A stretch of 13,535 nucleotides of DNA from Klenkia sp. (GCA_025966215.1 JAOPVM010000328.1:1-13535); one strand, 5' to 3'. Shown: positions 7,139 through 13,535, numbered from the stretch's first letter. Program-made: numbers and translations. The notes: a model not told the origin generated them from the letters alone.

Positions 7139-8199
7139 GAGCTCTCCTGGGAACGAGTTCGGGTGCCCGTCCCGGAGTGACCGAGGACGAGGGCGTTCAG
7201 GGGCGGCGCAGCCGGGGGAGCGGCGGCGACCGCGGGTGCCGGAGCCACGGGCACCAGGGGTTGCAGGGACACACCACGCTGGGCGAGCTCGCGGGCCGCC
7301 TCCACGTAGCTGGTCGACCCGCGGGAACCGGGGTCGTAGGTCAGCACGGACTGGCCGTAGCCCGGGGCCTCGGAGACCCGCACGTTGCGCGGGATGACCG
7401 AGCCGAGCACCAGCTCGCCGAAGTGGTTGCGCACCTCGTCGGCGACCTGGTCGGCGAGCTTGGTGCGCCCGTCGTACATGGTCAACAGGATGGTGCTCAC
7501 CGCGATGGTCGGGTTCAGGTGCGCCCGGACCAGCTCGATGTTGCTGAGCAGCTGGCCCAGGCCCTCCAGCGCGTAGTACTCGCACTGGATCGGGATGAGC
7601 ACCTCGTCCCCGGCGACCAGCGCGTTCAGCGTGAGCAGCCCGAGCGAGGGCGGGCAGTCGATGAGCACGTAGTGCGGGCGCTCCTCGGCCGGCAGCGCGT
7701 GCAGGTGCGACTCGATGGCCCGGCGGAGCCGGTGCTCGCGGGCGACCACGCTCACCAGCTCGATCTCGGCGCCGGCAAGGTCGATGGTGGCCGGGATGCA
7801 GACCAGGTTGGGCGAGGCCGTGGTCGGATGGGTGACCTCGGCGAGGGAGGACTCCCCGACCAGGGTGTCGTAGATCGAGGGGGTGCCCACCGAGTGGTCC
7901 ACACCGAGGGCCGTGCTGGTGTTCCCCTGGGGGTCCAGGTCGATGACCAGCACCCGGAGACCGAACAGCGACAGGGCCACCCCGAGGTTGACCGTCGACG
8001 TGGTCTTCCCGACCCCGCCCTTCTGGTTGGCGATCGTGATGACCCGGATCCGACCGGGAGCCGGGAACGGGTCCTGCTCACCGGCGTGCAGCACCCGGGT
8101 CGCCCGCATGGCCTCCATCGCGATGGGGCTGTCGAACTCGGCGGCCGGCTGCTGGTCGGCGGCCAGGCTGCTGCGCAGCCGTTCGCCCGGATCGGTCAT
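7135..8199 (-). CDS. parA: Chromosome-partitioning ATPase ParA
   Basis: 354 residues from the ATG at 8199, chosen because AGGAGG (complement of 8208-8213) lies 8 nt upstream. The frame is open further upstream but runs through the parS sites and rsmG. The deviant Walker A motif KGGVGKTT is at residues 60-67, Walker A' is VIDLDPQGN (Asp87, Asp89), and Walker B is LIDCPPS (about 179-185). A disordered N-terminal stretch of about 48 residues and an Ala/Pro-rich C-terminal tail flank the ATPase fold. ParA is an ATP-dependent nucleoid-binding dimer that moves ParB-parS complexes toward the poles. The gene is followed by parB with a 4-nt overlap, forming the parAB operon. Confidence 0.97.
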   Translation of the reverse strand: MTDPGERLRSSLAADQQPAAEFDSPIAMEAMRATRVLHAGEQDPFPAPGRIRVITIANQKGGVGKTTSTVNLGVALSLFGLRVLVIDLDPQGNTSTALGVDHSVGTPSIYDTLVGESSLAEVTHPTTASPNLVCIPATIDLAGAEIELVSVVAREHRLRRAIESHLHALPAEERPHYVLIDCPPSLGLLTLNALVAGDEVLIPIQCEYYALEGLGQLLSNIELVRAHLNPTIAVSTILLTMYDGRTKLADQVADEVRNHFGELVLGSVIPRNVRVSEAPGYGQSVLTYDPGSRGSTSYVEAARELAQRGVSLQPLVPVAPAPAVAAAPPAAPPLNALVLGHSGTGTRTRSQESS

Positions 8200-8223
8200 G
8201 CCGGCGTCCTCCTCACCCGATCG

Positions 8224-8239
8224 TGTTCCACGTGGAACG
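8224..8239. promoter_or_regulatory. parS site 1
   Basis: TGTTCCACGTGGAACG matches the near-universal parS sequence TGTTTCACGTGAAACA except for symmetric T-to-C and A-to-G changes in each half and the last base. It is a 14-bp perfect palindrome lying 25 bp upstream of the parA start codon and is bound by ParB. Confidence 0.93.
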
Positions 8240-8279
8240 GCACTCGGGTTCCTGTCGTCGTTCATCGCTGGTCGCGGCC

Positions 8280-8295
8280 CGTTCCACGTGAAACG
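8280..8295. promoter_or_regulatory. parS site 2
   Basis: CGTTCCACGTGAAACG matches parS in all but one core position (C for T in the left half) and in the two outermost bases. Its centre is 56 bp from that of site 1, in the parA-rsmG intergenic region. Because it lies in the 5' leader of parAB, ParB bound here could also repress or shape parAB transcription. Confidence 0.93.
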
Positions 8296-8305
8296 AGCGC
8301 GGGGC

Positions 8306-8326
8306 ATCGTCTCGACGATCAGCCTA
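8306..8326 (-). promoter_or_regulatory. Candidate parAB promoter -10 with overlapping dyad
   Basis: On the minus strand, TAGGCT (complement of 8321-8326) fits TANNNT. Immediately downstream, where the start of transcription would fall, is a 14-bp dyad with perfect 6-bp arms (ATCGTC 8306-8311, GACGAT 8314-8319). No good -35 is visible. The layout suggests a promoter with an operator at its start point, but either element could be chance. Confidence 0.35.
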
Positions 8327-8357
8327 CGGGTCCTCGGGGGTCGGGCGGACGTGCCGC

Positions 8358-9014
8358 TCAGCGTCCGGTGCGGGTCATCACGACCACCGTCGTGGCGGCT
8401 GCACCCAGCGACGCCCCGACTGCGCGCACCTCGATGTCGGCCATCCCGGCGGCAGTGAACTGGGGGATGAGGTCGGGCACCTCGGCGGCGGCCTTGGCGC
8501 CCACGAGGGCGACCAGCTGCGCGCCGGGCCGGAGCAGGCCCCGGGCCCAGCCCACGAGCCGGGGGAGTGGTGCGACGGCGCGGGCGGTCACGACGTCGAC
8601 CGGCCCGACGGCGCGGACGACGGACTTCTCCTCCGCGCGACCCCGCACCACCGTCCACGGCGCACCCAGGGCCGCGACGACGTCCTCCAGGAACTCCACC
8701 CGGCGGGCCATCGGCTCGACCAGGGTCAGCGTGAGGTCCGGTCGGGCCAGGGCGAGCGGGATGCCCGGCAACCCGGCTCCGCTGCCGATGTCGACGACCC
8801 GGGCGCCCCGCGGCACCGCCTCGGCGACCGCGGCACTGTTGAGCACGTGCCGCTCCCACAGCCGCGGCACCTCTCGCGGCCCGATCAGGCCACGGACCAC
8901 ACCGTCGCCGCCGAGCAGCTCGACGTACCGACGGACCGCCGGGAGGGCATCCCCGAAGAGCCCGGCGACCAGGTCGGGCTCGGCGGGCAGCTCGGGGGGC
9001 GGGGTCTGGCTCAC
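8358..9014 (-). CDS. rsmG: 16S rRNA (guanine(527)-N(7))-methyltransferase RsmG (GidB)
   Basis: 218 residues from a GTG at 9014 that overlaps the khpB stop by 4 nt (GTGA). A class I SAM-dependent methyltransferase: ERHVLNS (54-60) is the family signature preceding the SAM loop, DIGSGAGLPGIPLA (75-88) binds SAM, Glu100 in LTLVEP probably contacts the ribose, and VTARAVAPL (142-150) is a further RsmG motif. It methylates N7 of G527 in the 530 loop of 16S rRNA; loss of this modification gives low-level streptomycin resistance in other bacteria. It is the last gene of the leftward rpmH-rsmG operon; no clear terminator hairpin is seen before the parAB promoter region. Confidence 0.95.
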   Translation of the reverse strand: MSQTPPPELPAEPDLVAGLFGDALPAVRRYVELLGGDGVVRGLIGPREVPRLWERHVLNSAAVAEAVPRGARVVDIGSGAGLPGIPLALARPDLTLTLVEPMARRVEFLEDVVAALGAPWTVVRGRAEEKSVVRAVGPVDVVTARAVAPLPRLVGWARGLLRPGAQLVALVGAKAAAEVPDLIPQFTAAGMADIEVRAVGASLGAAATTVVVMTRTGR

Positions 9015-9667
9015 GTCTCCGGCAGGACCACGACGCGGCGGTTCGGCTCCTCGCCCTCGGACTCGCTGCGCACGCCGTCCGCAGCGGCGATGACGTCGTG
9101 CACGACCTTGCGCTCGAACGGGTTCATCGCGGCCAGCCGCTCGGCGGTGCCGCTGGCGGCCACCCGGGAGGCAGCGGCGCCGGCGAGCTCGGTCAGGTCG
9201 GAGCGACGCTGGGCACGGAAGCCACCGATGTCGAGCATCAGCCGACTGCGGGTGCCGGTGGACTGGGCCACGGCGAGCCGGGTGAGCTCCTGGAGCGCCT
9301 CCAGGGTGGCGCCCTCGGGCCCGATCAGGGTGGTCAGCTGACCACCGACGACGGCCACCGAGGCACGGTCGCCCTCGACGTCGAGGTCGATGTCCCCGTC
9401 GACGTCGAGGATGTCGAGCAGCCGCTCGAGGTAGTCACCGGCGACGTCGCCCTCCTGCACGAGGAGGTCGTCGCCGTCGTCGTCCTCCTCGTCGTCCTCC
9501 CCGTCGTCCCCGTCGGTGGTGTCCTCGACGTCGACGGGCTCGACCACGGCGTCCGTGGAGGCCGCGTCGGCGTCGGGCAGCGCGGTCTCGCCGGTGTCGG
9601 TGGCGGTGACGACGTCCTCGGACGTGGCTCCGGCGGTCGTCTCGGTGCTGCTCTGCGGTGCGGTCAC
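9011..9667 (-). CDS. khpB: KH/R3H RNA-binding protein KhpB (Jag/EloR family)
   Basis: 218 residues from GTG 9667, with AGGAGG (complement of 9672-9677) 4 nt upstream. The N-terminal 75 residues have no Jag-N domain; they are Ser/Thr/Asp/Glu-rich and include a highly acidic run at residues about 51-67. A KH domain follows (about 78-147) with the IGPEG loop at 115-119 and the family motif LMLDIGGFRAQRR. The C-terminal R3H domain (about 152-216) contains NPFERKVVH, with Arg186 and His190 as the R-x3-H pair. Members bind RNA and, in firmicutes, affect cell elongation. The setting between yidC and rsmG is the conserved one. A long acidic leader in place of Jag-N is usual in actinobacteria as far as I know, so I treat it as lineage-typical. 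Confidence 0.92.
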   Translation of the reverse strand: MTAPQSSTETTAGATSEDVVTATDTGETALPDADAASTDAVVEPVDVEDTTDGDDGEDDEEDDDGDDLLVQEGDVAGDYLERLLDILDVDGDIDLDVEGDRASVAVVGGQLTTLIGPEGATLEALQELTRLAVAQSTGTRSRLMLDIGGFRAQRRSDLTELAGAAASRVAASGTAERLAAMNPFERKVVHDVIAAADGVRSESEGEEPNRRVVVLPET

Positions 9668-9716
9668 GGTTCCTCCTGGGGCGTGCAGGCGGCCGGGGTG
9701 TCCCGGTGGTGTGGGG

Positions 9717-9734
9717 GCTCCGGCGGGCCGGAGC
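9717..9734 (-). repeat. Small hairpin in the yidC-khpB gap
   Basis: GCTCCGG (9717-9723) pairs with CCGGAGC (9728-9734) around a 4-nt loop within the 82-nt gap between yidC and khpB. It may moderate read-through or protect the upstream message, but it is short and could be chance in such GC-rich DNA. Confidence 0.35.
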
Positions 9735-9749
9735 GGTGGCGCCGGCGGG

Positions 9750-10847
9750 TCAGCGGCGCTTGCGTCTGCCGCGGTTGGCCGGGCCGGCCGATCCGCCGGA
9801 GGACCCCGACCGGGGTCGGGGGGAGCCGCCGGTGACCCGGTCCTCACCCGTGCCCGAGCCGTTCGAGGCCGCGCTCGCGCCGGTGCCCTCCGGGACGGGG
9901 GTGTCGGCGCCGGTGACCTCGTCGGCCGGGGCCGCGGGGGTGGTGGCGGCCGGCAGGGCAGCGGTCCTGCCGTTCTTCGGCCGGACCGGCTTGGCGCCCG
10001 GCTTGGGCGCCAGCAGCTTCGGGTCGATCTTCGGCTTGTCCGCCGCGGCCTTGGCCAGCGCGTCCGGCGAGCCGGGCATCGGCAGCTTCTTGAGGATGTA
10101 GAACTGCTGGCCCAGGGTCCACAGGTTGTTGGTGAACCAGTACAGCAGCACCAGGATCGGGAAGAAGAAGCCGGAGACGAAGAGGCTGATCGGCATGCCG
10201 TAGAGCAGCAGCTTCTGGATCGTGGCGGCCTGGCCCTCGACGGGGCCGGAGCGCTTCTGGATCTGCTTCTGCGTGTAGTACGTCGTGAAGCACATGATCA
10301 CGATCAGGATCATCGCGACGACGCGGATGTTGGTGTAGCTGCCGTCGGTCAGCCGCAGGATGGCGTCTTCCTTCTCGCCCACCATGTTGAACGAGGAGGA
10401 GATGGGCGCACCGAACAGCTTGGCCTCGCCGGCCTGGCGCGTGAGCGTGTCGTCCCAGCTGTACAGACCTCGCGCATCCGGTGTGATGCGCCGCAGCACG
10501 TGGAACAGACCGATGAAGATCGGGATCTGGGGGAGGATCGGCAGGCAGCCGGCCAGCGGGTTGACCCCGCGCTCCTTCTGCATGGCCATCATGGCCTGGC
10601 TGAAGCCCTGCTTGTCGCTGCCGTACTGCTTGCGCAGCTTCTGGATCTCCGGCTGGATCTCCTGCATCGCCCGCTGGCTCTTCACCTGCTTGACGAACAG
10701 CCGGAACAGCAGCACCCGGATGGTCACCACCAGCATGACCACCGAGAGCGCCCAGGCGATGCCGCTCGCCGGGTCGAGGAACGTGGAGAACAGTGCGTGC
10801 CACTGCTTCATCACCCACGCGATCGCGGTGTACAGCCAGTCAAGCAA
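9750..10847 (-). CDS. yidC: Membrane protein insertase YidC (Oxa1 family)
   Basis: 365 residues from a TTG at 10847, supported by AGGAGG (complement of 10854-10859) 6 nt upstream and by the family-typical N-terminus [17 protein letters not shown]. Membrane segments lie at about residues 28-50 (with the groove Arg44 in TIRVLLFRL), 95-118 ([20 protein letters not shown]), 174-192, and 213-245 (one or two hairpin helices ending [16 protein letters not shown]). The region between the first and second of these is the charged coiled-coil cytoplasmic loop. After residue 255 a long Pro/Ala/Lys tail ends in GRRKRR; such basic tails in YidC homologues can contact ribosomes (inference). YidC inserts and folds inner-membrane proteins with or without SecYEG. 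The start overlaps the end of yidD by 8 nt. Confidence 0.95.
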   Translation of the reverse strand: MLDWLYTAIAWVMKQWHALFSTFLDPASGIAWALSVVMLVVTIRVLLFRLFVKQVKSQRAMQEIQPEIQKLRKQYGSDKQGFSQAMMAMQKERGVNPLAGCLPILPQIPIFIGLFHVLRRITPDARGLYSWDDTLTRQAGEAKLFGAPISSSFNMVGEKEDAILRLTDGSYTNIRVVAMILIVIMCFTTYYTQKQIQKRSGPVEGQAATIQKLLLYGMPISLFVSGFFFPILVLLYWFTNNLWTLGQQFYILKKLPMPGSPDALAKAAADKPKIDPKLLAPKPGAKPVRPKNGRTAALPAATTPAAPADEVTGADTPVPEGTGASAASNGSGTGEDRVTGGSPRPRSGSSGGSAGPANRGRRKRR

Positions 10848-11214
10848 CGCGGGCCTCCTGCGGCGGGGTCCGGCCAACGGTGGGCCGGGGAGCGACGGCG
10901 GAGCGGTCGGCTGCTGCCGGGCCCGCCCCCGTGTCCGACGAGTGGGGGTGCTGTGCGGTTCCTCGTGCCCGGCTGTGGCCGGGCTCGGGGACCAGGTCGA
11001 TGCCGCCACGGTGCCACGGCGCGCACTTCGCGATCCGGACGACGGCGAGCCGGCTGCCGCGGCCCGCGCCGTGCACCGAGACCGCCTCGAGGGCGTACTC
11101 GCTGCAGGTCGGGGTGAAGCGGCAGCGGGGGCCCAGCAACGGGCTGATCCCCTGCCGGTAGAAGCCGATCAGGCCCAGCAGGGCGCGGGCCGGTGGGCCC
11201 GGTCGCCCGGTCAC
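10840..11214 (-). CDS. yidD: Membrane protein insertion efficiency factor YidD
   Basis: 124 residues from GTG 11214, which overlaps the rnpA stop (GTGA). The conserved core is [27 protein letters not shown] with Cys31 and Cys37, then [13 protein letters not shown] with Cys64, which corresponds to the family CHPxxxGGxDPVP motif. The family is usually 70-100 residues; here about 45 extra residues rich in Pro, Arg, Ala and His follow the core. The N-terminus probably lies as an amphipathic helix on the membrane, where YidD assists YidC. Its last 8 nt overlap the yidC start. The same frame is open upstream, without any stop, all the way to the rpmH start at 11721. Confidence 0.9.
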   Translation of the reverse strand: MTGRPGPPARALLGLIGFYRQGISPLLGPRCRFTPTCSEYALEAVSVHGAGRGSRLAVVRIAKCAPWHRGGIDLVPEPGHSRARGTAQHPHSSDTGAGPAAADRSAVAPRPTVGRTPPQEARVA

Positions 11215-11582
11215 CGGCGGTCCAGCACGCGGTCCAGGCCGCGACCGAGGTCGCGGCGCAGGGTGGCGGCGTCGGCACCGGCGGCCTCCGGGCGGGCCCG
11301 GACGACGAGGTCGGCGGTCGCCGGCAGGCGGTGCAGCTCGTCGCGGACCAGGTGCCGCAGCTGGCGGGTCACCCGGTGTCGGCAGACGGAGTTGCCGACG
11401 GACTTGCCCACCACGAAACCGGCCCGCGGTCCGGCCGGTGGGTCCTGGGGACCCGGGGCCTGGACGACGGGCCGTTCGGGGAGGTAGTGCAGCACCATGG
11501 TCGGACGCCCGGCACGCCGGCCGGAGCGGACGTCCACTGTGAACTCCGGTCGCCGGCGCAGGCGTGCCTGCGTCGGCAACAC
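11211..11582 (-). CDS. rnpA: Ribonuclease P protein component
   Basis: 123 residues from GTG 11582, giving the usual N-terminus [17 protein letters not shown] at 11579 is an alternative, and the frame is open back to an ATG at 11645 inside rpmH. The signature RNA-binding helix is [17 protein letters not shown] (60-76), preceded by the AGFVVGK strand. The protein binds RNase P RNA and helps remove 5' leaders from pre-tRNAs. No good ribosome-binding site is visible, so translation may depend on ribosomes coming from rpmH. The gene begins 4 nt after the normal end of the L34 coding sequence in a frame shifted by +1 relative to it. The stop overlaps yidD. Confidence 0.92.
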   Translation of the reverse strand: MLPTQARLRRRPEFTVDVRSGRRAGRPTMVLHYLPERPVVQAPGPQDPPAGPRAGFVVGKSVGNSVCRHRVTRQLRHLVRDELHRLPATADLVVRARPEAAGADAATLRRDLGRGLDRVLDRR

Positions 11583-11586
11583 CTCT

Positions 11587-11721
11587 GGCGGAGAGCTTAT
11601 CGCGGCCCTTGCGCCGGCGACCGGCGAGGATCGCGCGGCCCGCACGGGTGCGCATCCGGAGCCGGAAGCCGTGGGTCTTGGACCGACGACGGTTGTTCGG
11701 CTGGAACGTGCGCTTGCTCAC
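11587..11721 (-). CDS. rpmH: 50S ribosomal protein L34; usual stop codon absent, frame stays open into rnpA and yidD
   Basis: A GTG at 11721 is preceded by GGGAG 6 nt upstream. The 45 codons given here encode a complete and typical L34 ([20 protein letters not shown] at the N-terminus, [10 protein letters not shown] at the end). Family members end at this point, usually after LSA. Here codon 46 is AGA (complement of 11584-11586) where TGA would need only a change at base 11586. With no stop, the frame continues to 10840, merging in frame with yidD for 293 codons in total. The end coordinate is where L34 homology ends, not a stop codon. L34 is a small, very basic protein bound to 23S rRNA. A sequencing error, a real extension, or a lineage-specific arrangement are all possible. 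Confidence 0.9.
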
Positions 11722-11885
11722 GAGGTACTCCCACTGACGACGTCGAGGCGGTGGCCGGCCGGTCGGGCCGACCACGCGGGGTGCCGGCGCGGTCCGGCGT
11801 CTGCCGTCCCCACGCCCACACCGAGGCTGGTCTGCTGCGGTCACGCACGGACGAGCACGCGTTGAACACACGAGCGAGCCGTCCG

Positions 11886-11894
11886 CTGTCCACA
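11886..11894 (+). promoter_or_regulatory. DnaA-box-like site beside the rpmH promoter
   Basis: CTGTCCACA differs from the actinobacterial preferred box TTGTCCACA at only the first base. It lies immediately downstream of the candidate rpmH start of transcription. Confidence 0.55.
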
Positions 11895-11897
11895 GAC

Positions 11898-11909
11898 CCG
11901 GTCAGCATA
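11898..11909 (-). promoter_or_regulatory. Candidate rpmH operon promoter (-10) adjacent to a DnaA box
   Basis: On the minus strand, TATGCT (complement of 11904-11909) is a good -10 element about 180 nt upstream of the rpmH GTG. A predicted start near 11897-11900 would lie just before the DnaA-box-like sequence at 11886-11894. No clear -35 is present at 16-18 nt. The assignment rests on the -10 and the location. Confidence 0.4.
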
Positions 11910-12039
11910 GCCGAGACGGACGGCGTACCGGCGGACGGGCGGAGAGCGGACCCGCCATGCTGCACCACGGCCGGTGGGCCCCACCCGCGACGCGCCGGGC
12001 GCGACACGACCGGCACCGGACGAGGAGGCCCTCCGGTCG

Positions 12040-12069
12040 TTGCCCGCCTGTGGATGGGGCTGTTAGCGT
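12040..12069 (+). promoter_or_regulatory. Candidate dnaA promoter with an internal DnaA-box-like sequence
   Basis: TTGCCC (12040-12045), an 18-nt spacer and TAGCGT (12064-12069) resemble a sigma-A-type promoter pointing toward dnaA. Inside the spacer, TGTGGATGG (12049-12057) is a degenerate DnaA box on the minus strand. The dnaA start is about 370 nt further on, a long leader; other promoters closer to the gene may exist. DnaA autoregulation through promoter boxes is established in other bacteria. Confidence 0.35.
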
Positions 12070-12242
12070 CGCCGTGCTCCAGACCCGCCGTCGGACGCCT
12101 GGTCGCAGGACCGTCCGGCACGGGTCACCCGACCGGCGGACGCACCGGTCCCACCCACCGCGCGCGCCCGTGACCAGGGTGTACCGACCGGGACCGGGGT
12201 CGCGCCACCCGCCCCGCCCGACAGTCCCGCCCGCAGGTCCCG

Positions 12243-12269
12243 CCCGTGTCCACAGTCTGTGGACACGGG
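12243..12269. repeat. Inverted repeat made of two convergent DnaA boxes
   Basis: CCCGTGTCCACA (12243-12254) and TGTGGACACGGG (12258-12269) are perfect 12-bp inverted arms separated by 3 bp. Each arm contains GTGTCCACA, one base from the TTGTCCACA box. The arrangement gives two closely opposed DnaA-binding sites or a cruciform/hairpin. Confidence 0.75.
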
Positions 12270-12445
12270 TGTGGAACCCGCACCGGCACGGGTCCCCACC
12301 TGGGGACGGACCGGGGGACAGCGGAGCCCGGGGACCGGGACGGACCGCTCCGACACACCCCACTGCCCGCTCACCACACGCACACCTCTCGCACGACCCG
12401 CCGGCGCGCGGCACACACACGGGGACGCAGGAAGGGACACAGCCG

Positions 12446-13535
12446 ATGCCGGATCCGATCGACCTCGCCACGGTCTGGGAGGGCATCCGCCACCGGTTGG
12501 CCGGGAGCCTGACCCCGCAGCAGACCGCGATGCTCAACCTCACCCGCCCGCTGGGCCTGGTCGAGGACGTCGCGGTGCTGGCCGCCCCCAACGAGTTCAC
12601 CCAGACGGTGCTGGAGTCCCGGATGCGGGCCGCGCTCAACGAGGCGCTGTCGGCGGAGTTCGGCCGGGAGATCAAGGTCGCCGTCCAGCTCGAGGACGGT
12701 CCCACCCCGCCGCCCCGGGAGGACCGCGAGCAGGCCTGGCCGGCCGAGCCCGCCCGTCGTCCCGAGTGGGAACGATCGGACCGCCCCGACCGGGACGACC
12801 GCAACCGCGACGACCGCAACCGCGACGACCGCAACCGGGAGGACCGGGACCGCGACGACCGGGACCGCGACGACGAGGACCGCGCCGCGCGCGCCCAGCT
12901 CGACGACGGCCGCAGCGCCTTCGGGGTGCGCACCGACGCCCCCCGCCGGGACGCCTGGCTCCCGGAGTCCGGAGACGGCCGGGACTGGTCACGCGGGACC
13001 GGCCACCAGCGCGACGACCGCGACGACCGGGCCCCCGCCTGGGACCGGCCCCGCGTCGACCCCCGCCGTCCGGCTCCCTGGGACCAGGACGACGCCGGCG
13101 GTGACCCGTCCACGGCACCGGGCGGGTCCGACGACGGCCGGCCCGCCGACGGTGACCACGGCATCGGTCGCGACACCGGCGCCCACGGCGCCGCCGGCCG
13201 TGGTGGCTACGGCGACCGTCGCTCCCCGGGCAGCGACCTGGGTCTGAACCCCAAGTACGTCTTCGACAGCTTCGTCATCGGCAACAGCAACCGCTTCGCG
13301 CACGCCGCGGCGGTGGCCGTCGCCGAGGCACCGGCCCGCGCCTACAACCCTCTGTTCATCTACGGCGACTCCGGGCTGGGCAAGACGCACCTGCTGCACG
13401 CCATCGGGCACTACGCCGCCCGGATGTTCCCCAACGTGCGGGTGCGTTACGTCAGCACGGAGGAGTTCACCAACGAGTTCATCAACCTGGTGCACTCCGG
13501 CCGGGCCGAGGACTTCCGCCGTCGCTACCGGGACA
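12446..13535 (+). CDS. dnaA: Chromosomal replication initiator protein DnaA, N-terminal part (3' end outside window)
   Basis: The frame from ATG 12446 is open to the window end, 363 codons. A ribosome-binding site AAGGGA (12432-12437) lies 8 nt upstream. Domain I (about residues 1-82) starts [20 protein letters not shown] and includes [13 protein letters not shown]. Domain II (about 85-265) is long, hydrophilic and low in complexity, with six Arg-Asp pentapeptide repeats at 116-145 and more RDDRDDR further on. Domain III begins at [22 protein letters not shown] and has Walker [10 protein letters not shown] from residue 307 and the [10 protein letters not shown] segment. The Walker B motif, sensors and the DNA-binding domain IV are missing because the sequence ends. 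DnaA-ATP binds DnaA boxes in oriC, opens DNA and loads helicase. Long domain II regions are known in Streptomyces DnaA. Confidence 0.97.
   Translation, partial: MPDPIDLATVWEGIRHRLAGSLTPQQTAMLNLTRPLGLVEDVAVLAAPNEFTQTVLESRMRAALNEALSAEFGREIKVAVQLEDGPTPPPREDREQAWPAEPARRPEWERSDRPDRDDRNRDDRNRDDRNREDRDRDDRDRDDEDRAARAQLDDGRSAFGVRTDAPRRDAWLPESGDGRDWSRGTGHQRDDRDDRAPAWDRPRVDPRRPAPWDQDDAGGDPSTAPGGSDDGRPADGDHGIGRDTGAHGAAGRGGYGDRRSPGSDLGLNPKYVFDSFVIGNSNRFAHAAAVAVAEAPARAYNPLFIYGDSGLGKTHLLHAIGHYAARMFPNVRVRYVSTEEFTNEFINLVHSGRAEDFRRRYRD
12791..12880 (+). repeat. Six tandem 15-bp repeats in dnaA domain II
   Basis: Six consecutive 15-bp units encode [25 protein letters not shown] and RDDED. Units two and three (12806-12835) are identical at DNA level (CGCGACGACCGCAAC), unit one differs by one base, and the rest are diverged. 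Such tracts can expand and contract by slippage without shifting frame. Confidence 0.9.

Larger units (their letters stand above)
11722..12445. other. oriC: Probable chromosomal replication origin (oriC), rpmH-dnaA intergenic region
   Basis: A 724-bp stretch without a supported gene lies between the divergent rpmH and dnaA genes. In many bacteria oriC lies beside dnaA, and in actinobacteria it may also lie in the dnaA-dnaN gap, which is outside this window. DnaA-box-like sequences seen here: CTGTCCACA (11886), TGTGGATGG (12049), an inverted pair (12246-12266) and weaker matches TTGAACACA (11862) and TGTGGAACC (12270). The density is low compared with Streptomyces oriC, and no AT-rich unwinding element stands out, so part of the origin may lie downstream of dnaA. 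Long open frames crossing this region look like GC-driven artefacts. Confidence 0.6.

Noticed and set aside
7177..9093. 638-codon open frame on the + strand, antisense to parA and rsmG
   Set aside because: The minus strand encodes clear ParA and RsmG with motifs and ribosome-binding sites; the + strand frame is composition-driven, without recognisable domains.
9467..9520. Repetitive GTC/CTC tract as a possible regulatory microsatellite
   Set aside because: It encodes the acidic Asp/Glu run of KhpB in frame and needs no further explanation.
10491..10506. parS-like half site (CACGTGGAACA) inside yidC
   Set aside because: Only the right half matches; the left half is unrelated, and the bases are explained by the HVLRR codons of YidC.
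9516..11117. 533-codon open frame on the + strand, antisense to khpB, yidC and yidD
   Set aside because: It has no family motif and mirrors the codon structure of the real minus-strand genes; high G+C removes stop codons.
11577..11645. RnpA start at ATG 11645 inside rpmH
   Set aside because: The added 21 residues have no RnpA similarity and overlap the conserved L34 sequence; the homologous N-terminus begins at [11 protein letters not shown].
12791..12880. CRISPR-like array
   Set aside because: The units are 15 bp, contiguous without spacers, and encode a pentapeptide repeat in frame with DnaA.
11902..13176. 424-codon open frame on the - strand across oriC and the 5' part of dnaA
   Set aside because: It is Ser/Arg-rich antisense of the dnaA repeat region and of the origin, with no domain similarity.

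Overview
This window is the replication-origin neighbourhood of a high-GC actinomycete chromosome. Base composition (well over 70% G+C by eye), frequent GTG/TTG starts, GTGA/ATGA gene overlaps and the gene order all fit Actinomycetota. A Geodermatophilaceae-like bacterium (Blastococcus, Geodermatophilus or Modestobacter type) is my best guess, but that family assignment is an inference. The order trxB-trxA-cwlM ... parB-parA-rsmG-khpB(jag)-yidC-yidD-rnpA-rpmH-oriC-dnaA matches the conserved actinobacterial origin cluster, for example Rv3910 to Rv0001 of Mycobacterium tuberculosis.

Left part (1-6063, + strand). The window opens inside the 3' end of a membrane protein with a cytoplasmic acidic tail, one transmembrane helix and an extracellular discoidin-like domain, as in the MurJ-associated pseudokinase. 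It is followed by thioredoxin reductase and thioredoxin (trxB, trxA). A good SigR/SigH-type promoter sits immediately upstream of trxB and implies a leaderless or near-leaderless message. The sigM and anti-sigma genes that separate these loci in mycobacteria are absent. A hairpin follows trxA. Then come a CwlM-type peptidoglycan amidase homologue (two PG-binding domains plus an amidase domain with a Glu-to-Asp change at the catalytic position), a class I PLP aminotransferase, and a D-Ala-D-Ala ligase-type ATP-grasp enzyme that overlaps the aminotransferase by 4 nt. A perfect 13-bp hairpin ends this arm where it meets parB head to head.

Middle (6113-11721, - strand). parA-parB (ATGA overlap) are preceded by two parS sites whose centres are 56 bp apart. 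Further toward the origin is a tightly packed translation and membrane-insertion operon: rpmH, rnpA, yidD, yidC, khpB, rsmG, in transcription order. Four of its junctions overlap or nearly overlap. The rpmH gene lacks a stop codon at the usual end of L34. One base (TGA in the expected place, AGA here) leaves the L34 frame open through rnpA and in frame with yidD.

Right part (11722-13535). A 724-bp gene-free stretch is the likely oriC. It contains a 12-bp-arm inverted pair of DnaA-box-like sequences, further single boxes, and candidate promoters for rpmH and dnaA that have DnaA boxes within or next to them. dnaA begins at 12446 and runs off the end. It encodes domain I, an unusually long hydrophilic domain II with six tandem 15-bp (pentapeptide) repeats, and the start of the AAA+ domain.

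I found no mobile element, CRISPR array, tRNA or phage gene. Most of the window is a conserved housekeeping locus. The points worth a second look are the open rpmH frame, the DnaA repeats, the regulatory sites at trxB, rpmH, parA and dnaA, and the aminotransferase-ligase pair.
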